Below are positions 8,242 to 15,210 of a DNA stretch of 32,955 nt, in pieces. Within the stretch, counting starts at the first letter, position 1. Each line of letters starts with the position of its first letter. The position numbers and the translations under genes are program-made. The stretch comes from Hydrogenovibrio sp. SC-1 (GTDB taxonomy: Bacteria; Pseudomonadota; Gammaproteobacteria; Thiomicrospirales; Thiomicrospiraceae). The notes below the pieces were generated by a model that was not told the origin of the DNA, made no database searches, and saw only the letters and a list, made by a program, of their open reading frames with translations. Location: contig NZ_PKGB01000023.1 of NCBI RefSeq assembly GCF_002848135.1, positions 1-32,955 on the forward strand, given 5' to 3'.

Positions 8242-9093
8242 TTACGCCTGTGTCATAAACTGGTTGAAATGGTGACGTTCAGTTTCCGCCATCCATTGAT
8301 TGATTTGCCAAATATCGGCAACGGGGGCTTGAGTGAAAGGTAACAAATGACAATACCCATCCGGACCAAACTCTGGCGTCATGGTGGTAAAGGCACGCTG
8401 CTGATCCAAATGATTTTGCCAAACGGTTTGCCAAAAGTTTTGATGAGAATGCAGTGCGGGTTGATATTCTGGTGCGGCTGGGTGCGGCACCTGCGGCCCT
8501 TGATCATAACCCACACGAGCATGCAGATGATGCACCTTGGGCGCCAACTGCGTTAAAGTGTCTAACTCTGAATCCATTAACCGTTCACACACCACACACC
8601 AATGACTAATATCGGCCGTCAGTTTCATTTCGGGCAATTGCTCAACCATCCTCAGAGTTGTCCAAGGGTTGAATAAAGGACGACTGCGGTGCGTTTCAAA
8701 GCAGACGGGTATATCATAGTCTTTAGCAATTTCGAGCGCGGCACCATAAAAATCAACGCTTTTGGATTCTTCCCAGGCATCACAACCGGTTAGACAAGTT
8801 GCCAATAATGGCGAGAGACTCATGCTGGCCTCTAGCCGTTTTTGAAACTCTTCCAGATGTTGCTCTGGCGTCCAATCTCGCTGGGGAACATAGTCTCCAC
8901 CTGTGACGATTTCGGCAATATAATCCAGATCATGCCATCGCAACATCCCACTCCATTGCTGTTGATCATTTCGATCTAAAGGCGCAGGTCCTTCAATGCC
9001 TTGAAAATTAGCAACCGAAGCCTGTTCACAAGCTTGCTCAAAAGACAGTTGATGTCCCCATAGGGTTTTAAACAATTTCAGTTGCATTGCCAT
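8242..9093 (-). CDS. Xylose isomerase-like TIM-barrel (sugar phosphate isomerase/epimerase family)
   Basis: This 283-residue protein belongs to the AP-endonuclease-2/IolE fold. Predicted metal ligands lie in order at the barrel mouth: Glu in CFETHRSR, Asp-x-x-His in TADISHW, His in HHLHARVG and Glu in TPEFGPDGY. Family members isomerise, epimerise or dehydrate sugars and hydroxyacids. The substrate here is unknown. Its ATG overlaps the upstream lactamase-fold gene stop as TAATG, indicating translational coupling and therefore a shared pathway. The protein is unusually rich in Trp and His near its C-terminus. It precedes the EamA transporter by 33 nt. Confidence 0.78.
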   Translation of the reverse strand: MAMQLKLFKTLWGHQLSFEQACEQASVANFQGIEGPAPLDRNDQQQWSGMLRWHDLDYIAEIVTGGDYVPQRDWTPEQHLEEFQKRLEASMSLSPLLATCLTGCDAWEESKSVDFYGAALEIAKDYDIPVCFETHRSRPLFNPWTTLRMVEQLPEMKLTADISHWCVVCERLMDSELDTLTQLAPKVHHLHARVGYDQGPQVPHPAAPEYQPALHSHQNFWQTVWQNHLDQQRAFTTMTPEFGPDGYCHLLPFTQAPVADIWQINQWMAETERHHFNQFMTQA

Positions 9094-9875
9094 TACTCAA
9101 AATAATTTGGAAAACGATTATGACGTTGAAAAAAGTCCCAATCATGATTAGGCCAGATCACTGCTTGATTCTTCTGACTCAGCGATTTCAATTTTTGAAT
9201 GCTTTGAACGGCCATCGCCGCATCGTCCTGCCAGCAGAGCCCCGGTGCCACTTCTTCATCGATATTTTCTTGTAGGTCCGCTGCATCACCCGCCAATAAA
9301 ATCGGTTGTCCTTTAGGTAATTCAATTAACATCGACATATGTCCAGCGGTATGTCCAGGCGTTTCAATCGCACTGACGCCGGGAGCCAAATCATACTCAC
9401 CGGTTTGCAGTTTCCAGTTTAGCGGCAGTTCAAAGTCTGAAGCAAAGTAGGCCTCATCAGCTGGTTCCTTTGCAGCTTGCATTTCTTTCGCATGCACATG
9501 CACTTCTGCATGACAAAATTCACACAAGCCGCCGGCATGGTCAAAGTGCAGATGACTACAAAACACCAAATCAACATCTTCTGGTTTTAAGCCCAACACC
9601 TCAAGTCGATTTGGTAATCGCTCTTCTTCAGACATTTCTGGTGGCCCAAACGGAAAGCCATCATGCTCGTAATAATGTTTTCTTTGATCTTGTTGTTGAA
9701 TCTTTTGATAATCACAACCGACATCAAACAGAATACGACCATTCAAGGTTTCAATTAAGTAAGCCAGGATGGGGGCTTTAATAATCTCACCTTGCCCTCT
9801 TCCTCTGGTTGATAAGGTTTTTTCATAAGTGTGCCGCCCAGTTAAGATGGGCCAAAATTTGGTAACGTGTGTCAT
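9093..9875 (-). CDS. Metallo-beta-lactamase-fold hydrolase (N-acyl homoserine lactonase-like family)
   Basis: The 260-residue enzyme has the zinc motif HLHFDH (108-113) in SHLHFDHAGG. Further metal residues lie in TPGHTAGHMS, AGDAADL and PNHDWDFF. This arrangement matches the AttM/AiiB lactonase-like branch, whose members hydrolyse lactones or other esters and amides. Quorum quenching should not be assumed. Position inside a metabolic operon, with a coupled TIM-barrel gene on its 3' side, suggests a catabolic lactone or amide substrate. AAAGGG lies 6 nt before the ATG. It follows the desaturase-fold gene by 16 nt. Confidence 0.82.
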   Translation of the reverse strand: MTHVTKFWPILTGRHTYEKTLSTRGRGQGEIIKAPILAYLIETLNGRILFDVGCDYQKIQQQDQRKHYYEHDGFPFGPPEMSEEERLPNRLEVLGLKPEDVDLVFCSHLHFDHAGGLCEFCHAEVHVHAKEMQAAKEPADEAYFASDFELPLNWKLQTGEYDLAPGVSAIETPGHTAGHMSMLIELPKGQPILLAGDAADLQENIDEEVAPGLCWQDDAAMAVQSIQKLKSLSQKNQAVIWPNHDWDFFQRHNRFPNYFE

Positions 9876-9891
9876 GTCTAACCCTTTACGG

Positions 9892-10902
9892 TTAATGCGC
9901 GGTTAAAAAAGAAACGCCATCAACCCCAATAAACGTTTCACCTTCATCCTGCTTTACATCCAAGTCCACTGGATCGCCATTTAAAATGCGTGGTACTCGA
10001 TAACGGTGAAAACTTTTTACGAGGTGTTTGAAGGTCAATTGTTGAGGATGGTCTATGTCGAACATCTCGGCGTTCAGTTTCGGTAACCGATACCAAGGTT
10101 GCAACATACTGGCATGGTGTACATTGTGATAGCAAAAGTTTAATACCAGTAAGTTCAACCAAGGGTAGCGAACCGACAACAGATTAGAATAGGTATTGCG
10201 TTGCTCAAATTCGGCATCACGTAACTTGGCCTCTGGCCCCCGTTTTTGATCCAGAGTTTCGAACACTTCATAGGTATGTTGATGAATATCCATAAAGCGC
10301 ATAACGGTTAAAAACAGTAAATAGGCCAATGGATATAGCCACAACACATGCCAAGAAATTGAAACTAACCACGCAAAAAAAACCACCCGTAATATTAACG
10401 CCATCATAACGCGCCCTCGCCGCTGTCGACGACTGGGTTTGATAAAAGGTAACAGAACCACCATTAGGTGCATCCATATTTCCAGCGCGGGGATATACGC
10501 CCATTCAAATGCTTTAATTACTTTCAGCAATAGCGGGTGCTTTGGTATGGTTTCACGAAAATCAAAAGAAACAATATCGGCACGATCAATATGATGTCGA
10601 TTGTGTTTGTGCTGAACATCATCAAAATGAGAATAACTGCAACCGGTAATCCACAGACAAACTTCTGCGAACCAGCGATTGTGAGTCTTTTTTCGAAACA
10701 AACTATAGTGAGCGGCTTCATGTAATAGATAGGAAGCAATGACCATTGAGTGCGCTAACAAAACCACCCCCAGCAAACTCCACAGTGACGGCTCCAACAG
10801 CAATAAGCCGAACCCCACGATATAGGTCAACAGCACGTAGCTAAACGCCATTAAATTTGGCAAGATTGCATCATCATGCCTAAACAAACCCTGATTTTGC
10901 AT
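9892..10902 (-). CDS. Membrane fatty-acid desaturase-fold di-iron enzyme (desaturase or hydroxylase)
   Basis: The 336-residue integral membrane protein has the histidine boxes of the desaturase superfamily: HEAAH (61-65), HKHNRHH (98-104), HQHTYE (207-212) and HNVHH (259-263). Hydrophobic helices lie at about 17-35, 38-58, 137-155 and 165-200. Such enzymes use O2 and reducing equivalents to desaturate or hydroxylate acyl chains, alkanes or other small molecules. Being first in an operon with two hydrolase/isomerase-type genes and a transporter, under a sigma-54 promoter, it more likely oxidises a small nitrogen-containing substrate than membrane lipid; that is inference. AGGA lies 8 nt before the ATG. 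No ferredoxin or reductase gene is adjacent. Confidence 0.82.
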   Translation of the reverse strand: MQNQGLFRHDDAILPNLMAFSYVLLTYIVGFGLLLLEPSLWSLLGVVLLAHSMVIASYLLHEAAHYSLFRKKTHNRWFAEVCLWITGCSYSHFDDVQHKHNRHHIDRADIVSFDFRETIPKHPLLLKVIKAFEWAYIPALEIWMHLMVVLLPFIKPSRRQRRGRVMMALILRVVFFAWLVSISWHVLWLYPLAYLLFLTVMRFMDIHQHTYEVFETLDQKRGPEAKLRDAEFEQRNTYSNLLSVRYPWLNLLVLNFCYHNVHHASMLQPWYRLPKLNAEMFDIDHPQQLTFKHLVKSFHRYRVPRILNGDPVDLDVKQDEGETFIGVDGVSFLTAH

Positions 10903-10946
10903 TGAACCATCCTAGAATTATTTTTAGACAATAATTCAGAGTGATT

Positions 10947-10962
10947 AGCAGCGTCCATGCCA
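10947..10962 (-). promoter_or_regulatory. Sigma-54 (RpoN) promoter for the desaturase-fold operon
   Basis: The minus strand reads TGGCATGGACGCTGCT. It matches the consensus TGGCACG-N4-TTGCW at all but two defined positions and has the exact GG-N10-GC spacing. The predicted start of transcription is near 10936, giving a leader of about 34 nt before the ATG at 10902. The NtrC-type box at 11026-11040 lies about 90-100 bp upstream, a usual enhancer distance. Confidence 0.68.
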
Positions 10963-11025
10963 CAAAGTTAGGTTATTGATAACTCAAATAAAATCTGATT
11001 TTAACTATTTTCATATACCCTTAGC

Positions 11026-11040
11026 GCACCAATTTAGTGC
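11026..11040. promoter_or_regulatory. NtrC-type enhancer box
   Basis: On the minus strand GCACTAAATTGGTGC fits the NtrC dyad consensus (GCACYA-N3-TGGTGC). Together with the sigma-54 element at 10947-10962 it predicts activation under nitrogen limitation. Only one good copy is seen in this gap. Confidence 0.6.
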
Positions 11041-11157
11041 TTCATTACAGAGCGATTCAGAATAAACAGACTCACTCGCTGAAACCAATAAAAATCCTCC
11101 GACATCAGTGCTGTATTTCGGTAAACTATCCGTCCGAATTCATCAACTATCGACATT

Positions 11158-11598
11158 ATGTTTTATACAACCGAAAGAGATAAAATGCGCCAGTTCTTTG
11201 CGGATACCTGGCAAAAAGCAATCCAAAATGTGCCACTGGATGCAATGGAACAACAAGTTGCAAAAGTGATTGAAATGCATCCGGAATATCATGCGATGCT
11301 CAATAACGCTAAGCACCTTGGTAATGACTACTTACCCGAAATGGGGGAAACCAACCCATTTTTACACATGGGCATGCATTTAGGCCTGCAAGAACAAGTG
11401 GTGTTGGATCAGCCTGCCGGTATTCAAGCCATTTACAGCCAGTTAGGAGAACGCCTTAAAGATGTCCATGAAACCGAACATGCCATGATGGACTGTTTGG
11501 GGGAAGCGCTATGGCAAGCACAACAAAATGGCGGCTTGCCGGATGAATCGGCTTACTTTAGCTGTTTAACTCAATTGGTTAATCCAAAGGAAGATTGA
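11158..11598 (+). CDS. DUF1841 family protein
   Basis: The 146-residue soluble protein matches DUF1841 from memory of its conserved features: an N-terminal RDKMRQFFADTWQKA helix, HPEYHAML, a central NPFLHMGMHLGLQEQV and a C-terminal ALWQAQQNGGLPDE. The function is unknown. The family is common in beta- and gammaproteobacteria, and its conserved His and Glu residues could bind metal. The ATG at 11158 is preferred over 11185 because the family usually begins just before RxQ/MRxFF. One base separates its TGA from the next gene, so the two are coupled. It is divergent from the desaturase-fold operon. Confidence 0.8.
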   Translation: MFYTTERDKMRQFFADTWQKAIQNVPLDAMEQQVAKVIEMHPEYHAMLNNAKHLGNDYLPEMGETNPFLHMGMHLGLQEQVVLDQPAGIQAIYSQLGERLKDVHETEHAMMDCLGEALWQAQQNGGLPDESAYFSCLTQLVNPKED

Positions 11599-11599
11599 A

Positions 11600-11812
11600 A
11601 TGGCTCACCCTCTTTCCCCTTTAAAACGCGCGATACGCAATAGTGCCATCTTGACGATATTGGTGGGCGCTTTAACTCAATACCAAGGAAGCACACTGAG
11701 CGAGTCACTGATGGCGATGCAGTTTACGCTTGTGGTGATTACGCCCGCTTTGTGGTTGTCTTATCATTGGACGCAAAAACTCTTTAAATCTCCGCCAACC
11801 GACTCAAAATAA
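11600..11812 (+). CDS. Small membrane protein of unknown function
   Basis: This 70-residue protein has two probable hydrophobic segments (about residues 14-26 and 38-57). The first starts in AILTILVGALTQY and the second in AMQFTLVVITPALWLSY. Basic residues lie at both ends. It starts 1 nt after the DUF1841 stop, so translation is probably coupled. No family is recognised. Its last codons overlap the left arm of a terminator at 11806-11854. Confidence 0.6.
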   Translation: MAHPLSPLKRAIRNSAILTILVGALTQYQGSTLSESLMAMQFTLVVITPALWLSYHWTQKLFKSPPTDSK

Positions 11813-11854
11813 CCAGGCCTTTATGCCCATGCCCCTCGTGGGTATGGTTATTTT
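11806..11854 (+). terminator. Rho-independent terminator built on a CCAGGCC-type repeat
   Basis: Outer stem AAAATAACC (11806-11814) with GGTTATTTT (11846-11854), plus an inner stem ATGCCCA with TGGGTAT (one G-U pair). The left arm contains AACCAGGCCT, a half copy of the window-wide repeat. Confidence 0.75.
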
Positions 11855-11891
11855 GGGACGATTTAGCGATTAATTTGCCAGGAATCATTGT

Positions 11892-12413
11892 ATGTCAGCT
11901 TCGACAAAACCCACCGCAGACTTTAGTATTATCCAATCAAAAGGCTCTTTAGACTGGGCTTATCCATCCATGATTCTTGCCAGTAGCGCGGTGGCAATGG
12001 GCAAAGAGGCAGAAATCTTTTTTACTTTTTACGGCATCAACTGCTTACTGAAAGACACCAGCGCACTCAAGGTGTCGCCAGTGGGGAATCCCGGCATGCC
12101 GTTAAAAAGTCCGCTCGGCCCAGACTGGCTCAAGCAGATTAATTGGCGTTTTTTACCCGACAGTGTTTGGGGGCTGCCAGGGATGACCTCGGCTGCAACC
12201 TGGATGTTTAAGAAAACGTTACAACAACAAAACCAACTGCCTTTTGATGATTTTCGCCAACTGTGTTTGGAATTGGGCGTGAAATTTACGATTTGTGAAA
12301 TGAGTATGCAGCTATTGGGATACCGTGAGGAAGATATGATTGACGGCATTGATTATGCTGGTGCTGCTACCTATTTTGCTCAAACGCCACAACAACAGAG
12401 TTTATTTATTTAA
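11892..12413 (+). CDS. DsrE2-family sulfur-carrier protein
   Basis: The 173-residue protein of the DsrE/DsrF-like fold resembles DsrE2: an N-terminal SKGSLDWAYPSMILASSAVAMG and the core EIFFTFYGINCLL. A conserved cysteine is in TICEMSMQLLGY, and the end has DGIDYAGAATYF. DsrE2 proteins take part in persulfide relay with TusA and rhodanese during sulfur oxidation. Neither partner is adjacent here. The cysteine in TICEMS would be the persulfide carrier. AGGA lies 7 nt before the ATG. The stop overlaps the -35 element of the cobalamin operon promoter. This gene is the main hint that the host is a sulfur oxidiser. Confidence 0.83.
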   Translation: MSASTKPTADFSIIQSKGSLDWAYPSMILASSAVAMGKEAEIFFTFYGINCLLKDTSALKVSPVGNPGMPLKSPLGPDWLKQINWRFLPDSVWGLPGMTSAATWMFKKTLQQQNQLPFDDFRQLCLELGVKFTICEMSMQLLGYREEDMIDGIDYAGAATYFAQTPQQQSLFI

Positions 12414-12439
12414 CATTTTAGAATCATTCCCGCTATAAT
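12410..12439 (+). promoter_or_regulatory. Sigma-70 promoter of the cobalamin operon
   Basis: -35 TTAACA (12410-12415), 18-nt spacer, -10 TATAAT (12434-12439, perfect). Transcription should begin near 12446, immediately before the riboswitch. Confidence 0.8.
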
Positions 12440-12449
12440 GCGCTTTTTT

Positions 12450-12606
12450 AGGTGCTGGTGAACTCAATACGCCAGTTAAACGGGAAGTTTGTGCAAATCA
12501 AACGCTGCCCCCGCAACGGTAATAGAGAAGACAAATGATCATGCCATTGGAATTACTTCCGAGAAGGCCATTTGAAATTGCTCTTAAGCCCGGAGACCGG
12601 CCTGAA
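12450..12606 (+). ncRNA. Cobalamin riboswitch (adenosylcobalamin-type)
   Basis: The conserved landmarks appear in order. GGTGCTGG opens the element (about 12451), followed by GTTAAACGGGAA (12475-12486). The core GCTGCCCCCGCAACGGTAA is at 12504-12522. A P7/P8-like ATGCCATTGG and GAGAAGGCC follow (12541-12569). The B12 box AAGCCCGGAGACCGGCC is at 12586-12602. Binding of cobalamin should lower expression of the btuB-cobO-btuF operon. The strong promoter starts transcription just upstream. Confidence 0.95.
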
Positions 12607-12610
12607 AAGG

Positions 12611-12670
12611 GTCAGCAAATGCTGACACAACCGATTGCGGTGGGCAATACGGCGTGTATTTATCTTTTTT
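12611..12670 (+). terminator. Probable riboswitch expression platform
   Basis: After the B12 box are a perfect hairpin GTCAGC-AAAT-GCTGAC (12611-12626) and a second hairpin CCGATTGC-GGTGG-GCAAT-A-CGG (12631-12652). A T-rich tail ending TATCTTTTTT (12661-12670) follows. The second hairpin plus T run could be the ligand-controlled terminator. The gap between the hairpin and the T run is longer than ideal, so translational control remains possible. Confidence 0.45.
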
Positions 12671-12770
12671 GGTTAGGTCTGTGCCGTTCAAAGGACAAGC
12701 ATTCCTATCGGTTAAGCTAAGTCTCCGTTTTGCCTTCGTTCATTATCAATATGAATTGAAGGAAACTTTC

Positions 12771-14591
12771 ATGAAAAAAACCACATTACAAGCAGCCCTT
12801 TTAACGCTGCTAACCCCTACGATCACCCTTGCGGCCAGTAGTCAAATCGATCCGATCATTGTCACGGCGCATAATTCGCAAGAGTCGGCTCAAGCCGTCA
12901 CCTCAAAAATGCATATTATCAGTCGTCAGCAAATTGAAGAAAAACAATACCAAACCCTAGAGGATGCCTTGCAGGAATTGCCTGGATTTTTCAGTACTCG
13001 TAATGGCGGCTTAGGAAGCGCAACGTCCGTTATGCTGAGAGGCCAGTCAGCCAAACACATTTTGGTATTGCAAGATGGCATTGAACTCAATGACCCCATG
13101 AATATCAATGGCGCCTATTTTGAAACTTTGAACCTTGATAATGTCGAACGTATTGAAATCATCAAAGGTGCTCAATCCGCACAATGGGGCAGTGGCGCTA
13201 TGTCAGGTGTCATCAATATCATTACGCGTCAGGCTTCTAATCAAGCTGGTTTCGGCTATGAAGCGGGCAGTTATGGTTTCCAAAAGCTGCGTTTTGCTGC
13301 TGGCGCTAAACAACAGAATGCCGATTTTTCTGTAAACTTCTCGACTTTAAAAACCGATGGTTTCAGTGCGGTCAAACCTTACCAACGGTCAACCGATGGC
13401 TTGGAAAGTGATGGTTATCAGCAAACCGATTTAGGCATTAAAGTAGGGATTAATCCATCTCAAGGGCACCGTATTGAGACGAACTTTCAGCAACGTCAAG
13501 CGCAAGGCGAAATCGATTACGGAAATGACCCCAGTGCCGATGCCAACAGTGAGCTTAAAAACAGACTACGCCAATTGCGTTACCAATTTAGCGGGGACAC
13601 GGTTCAATTTACTGCCAGCGCCCAAGACACCGAAAGTAAAACGCTTTATTCTGCTGGAAAGCTCACCCAAGCGTTAACGCAACTGAATTGGCAACCTCAA
13701 GCCAATCAAACACTACGCCTAGCCATGGATAAGCGCTATCTCAGCAACCAGAATTCAAACACAAATAACTATGATCAACTGGGCTATAGCGCCAGCTTAC
13801 AGCAACAGCTTTTGGAGGATACCTTAGTTTTGAATGCCGGACTGCGCCAAGATGAATACTCTTTATACAACAATAAAAACACGGGCAATATTGGCCTCAA
13901 GGGTCAATTGACGATTGACAGTTATTTAGCTGCGAATTATGGCACCGCCTATCGTGCGCCCTCTCTAGCAGAAATCAGTTATACCGATGCTGCGGCCCCG
14001 ATGCTGACACCTGAGACCCAAACCAGTTATGATGTCACGTTTCACATCAAGGGGTTTGAAATCAGTTATTTTGATGCCAAAATTGGCGATGAAATTGATT
14101 ATGATTTAAATACCGGCAGTTTTGGTAGTTATGTCAATCTTGATGGACAATCGCACTACCAAGGTATCGAAGCAAGTTATCAGAGAGAATGGTTAGCACT
14201 GGCAAGCCAATTGAATCTGCAATACAGCCAGCAAACGGCGAAAAATGATGCCGGAGAATGGTTGGCCAGACGCCCTGCTTCTCAAGCCAGTGTCAGTTTC
14301 GACAACTATCAATTATCTGATACCCATTTAGGCATCCGCGTACGTTATGTGGGTGAAACCTTTGATGAGCCTAACCAAACCGGTGCTCAGATTGGCAACT
14401 ATACGGTCACGGATTTGGTAGCTGATTATCAGCTTAACGCGCACTTAACGGTTTATGGTAAAGTGTTGAATCTGTTTAATGAAGATTACACCACGGCCGT
14501 TGGTAGCCCTAGAGGCGGTATCTCTACCCCAACGTTTGTCTATGCCAATGGCGGCACACAAGTGTTTGTCGGTATTAAAGGCCAACTCTAA
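12771..14591 (+). CDS. btuB: TonB-dependent vitamin B12 receptor BtuB
   Basis: The 606-residue outer-membrane receptor takes up cobalamin with TonB energy. It has a signal peptide (residues 1-21), the TonB box DPIIVTA (27-33) and a plug domain (about 45-155). The plug includes LEDALQELPGFFSTRNGG, SVMLRGQSAKHILVLQDGIELND and GSGAMSGVINIITR. A 22-strand barrel follows, ending in an aromatic-containing QVFVGIKGQL. The open frame extends to 12654, but GAAGGAAA lies 6 nt before the ATG at 12771, which also starts the signal peptide. The riboswitch directly upstream assigns the ligand. The cobO gene follows 10 nt downstream. Confidence 0.93.
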   Translation: MKKTTLQAALLTLLTPTITLAASSQIDPIIVTAHNSQESAQAVTSKMHIISRQQIEEKQYQTLEDALQELPGFFSTRNGGLGSATSVMLRGQSAKHILVLQDGIELNDPMNINGAYFETLNLDNVERIEIIKGAQSAQWGSGAMSGVINIITRQASNQAGFGYEAGSYGFQKLRFAAGAKQQNADFSVNFSTLKTDGFSAVKPYQRSTDGLESDGYQQTDLGIKVGINPSQGHRIETNFQQRQAQGEIDYGNDPSADANSELKNRLRQLRYQFSGDTVQFTASAQDTESKTLYSAGKLTQALTQLNWQPQANQTLRLAMDKRYLSNQNSNTNNYDQLGYSASLQQQLLEDTLVLNAGLRQDEYSLYNNKNTGNIGLKGQLTIDSYLAANYGTAYRAPSLAEISYTDAAAPMLTPETQTSYDVTFHIKGFEISYFDAKIGDEIDYDLNTGSFGSYVNLDGQSHYQGIEASYQREWLALASQLNLQYSQQTAKNDAGEWLARRPASQASVSFDNYQLSDTHLGIRVRYVGETFDEPNQTGAQIGNYTVTDLVADYQLNAHLTVYGKVLNLFNEDYTTAVGSPRGGISTPTFVYANGGTQVFVGIKGQL

Positions 14592-14601
14592 GGAAGTTAG
14601 A

Positions 14602-15210
14602 ATGTCATCAACCAACAAACAAGCCGAATACCACGCCTTGAAAATGGCTCGCAAAAAAGCGCAAATCGAAGCGTCTATTGAAAAAGCAGATTCTGAGAAA
14701 GGTGTGCTGATTGTGATCACAGGTCAAGGCAAAGGAAAATCAACGTCGGGGTTTGGAATGGTTGCTCGCGCCTTGGGACATGGTCTCAAGGTGGGGGTCT
14801 GCCAATTTATTAAAAGCCGAACTGACACAGGCGAAGAAGCGTTTTTTAAAGAACAGCCCTTATGTGAGTGGCATGTTTTAGGCGATGGTTTTACTTGGGA
14901 TACCCAAAATCTTGATCAGGATATCGCCACGACAAAACGTGCTTGGGAGGTCGCCAGCAAAATGCTCAGCGATACCAGCTATGATTTAGTATTACTAGAT
15001 GAGTTGACCTATTTACTCAGTTATCATTATCTAGACAAAGAAATGGTACTCGCTGCACTCAAAAACCGTCCAGAGCAACAACATGTGGTTATTACTGGTC
15101 GTTCGGCCATTATCGAATTGCGTGAATTAGCCGATACGGTTTCCGATATAAAAGAGGAAAAGCATGCCTATAAAAACGGTATTATGGCGCAAAAAGGCGT
15201 GGATTTTTAA
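14602..15210 (+). CDS. cobO: Cob(I)alamin / cob(I)yrinic acid a,c-diamide adenosyltransferase
   Basis: The 202-residue CobO/CobA/BtuR-type enzyme transfers the adenosyl group of ATP to cob(I)alamin, making coenzyme B12. Signatures are the N-terminal helical lid, the P-loop GQGKGKST (41-48), VCQFIKS and DLVLLDELTYLLSYHYL. The C-terminal HVVITGRSA and LADTVSDIKEEKHAY follow the family. The upstream open frame begins inside btuB. AAGGAAG overlaps the btuB stop, and the ATG at 14602 fits the family length. With BtuB and BtuF it makes a salvage set rather than de novo synthesis. Confidence 0.93.
   Translation: MSSTNKQAEYHALKMARKKAQIEASIEKADSEKGVLIVITGQGKGKSTSGFGMVARALGHGLKVGVCQFIKSRTDTGEEAFFKEQPLCEWHVLGDGFTWDTQNLDQDIATTKRAWEVASKMLSDTSYDLVLLDELTYLLSYHYLDKEMVLAALKNRPEQQHVVITGRSAIIELRELADTVSDIKEEKHAYKNGIMAQKGVDF

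Noticed and set aside
9093-9875. Quorum-quenching lactonase
   Set aside because: The fold fits, but the gene is coupled to a TIM-barrel gene within a probable nitrogen-controlled catabolic operon, and no luxI/luxR genes are present.
12654-12770. Upstream extension of btuB from the ATG at 12654
   Set aside because: It would place 39 residues before a perfect signal peptide and would translate the riboswitch leader. The ATG at 12771 has a good ribosome site.
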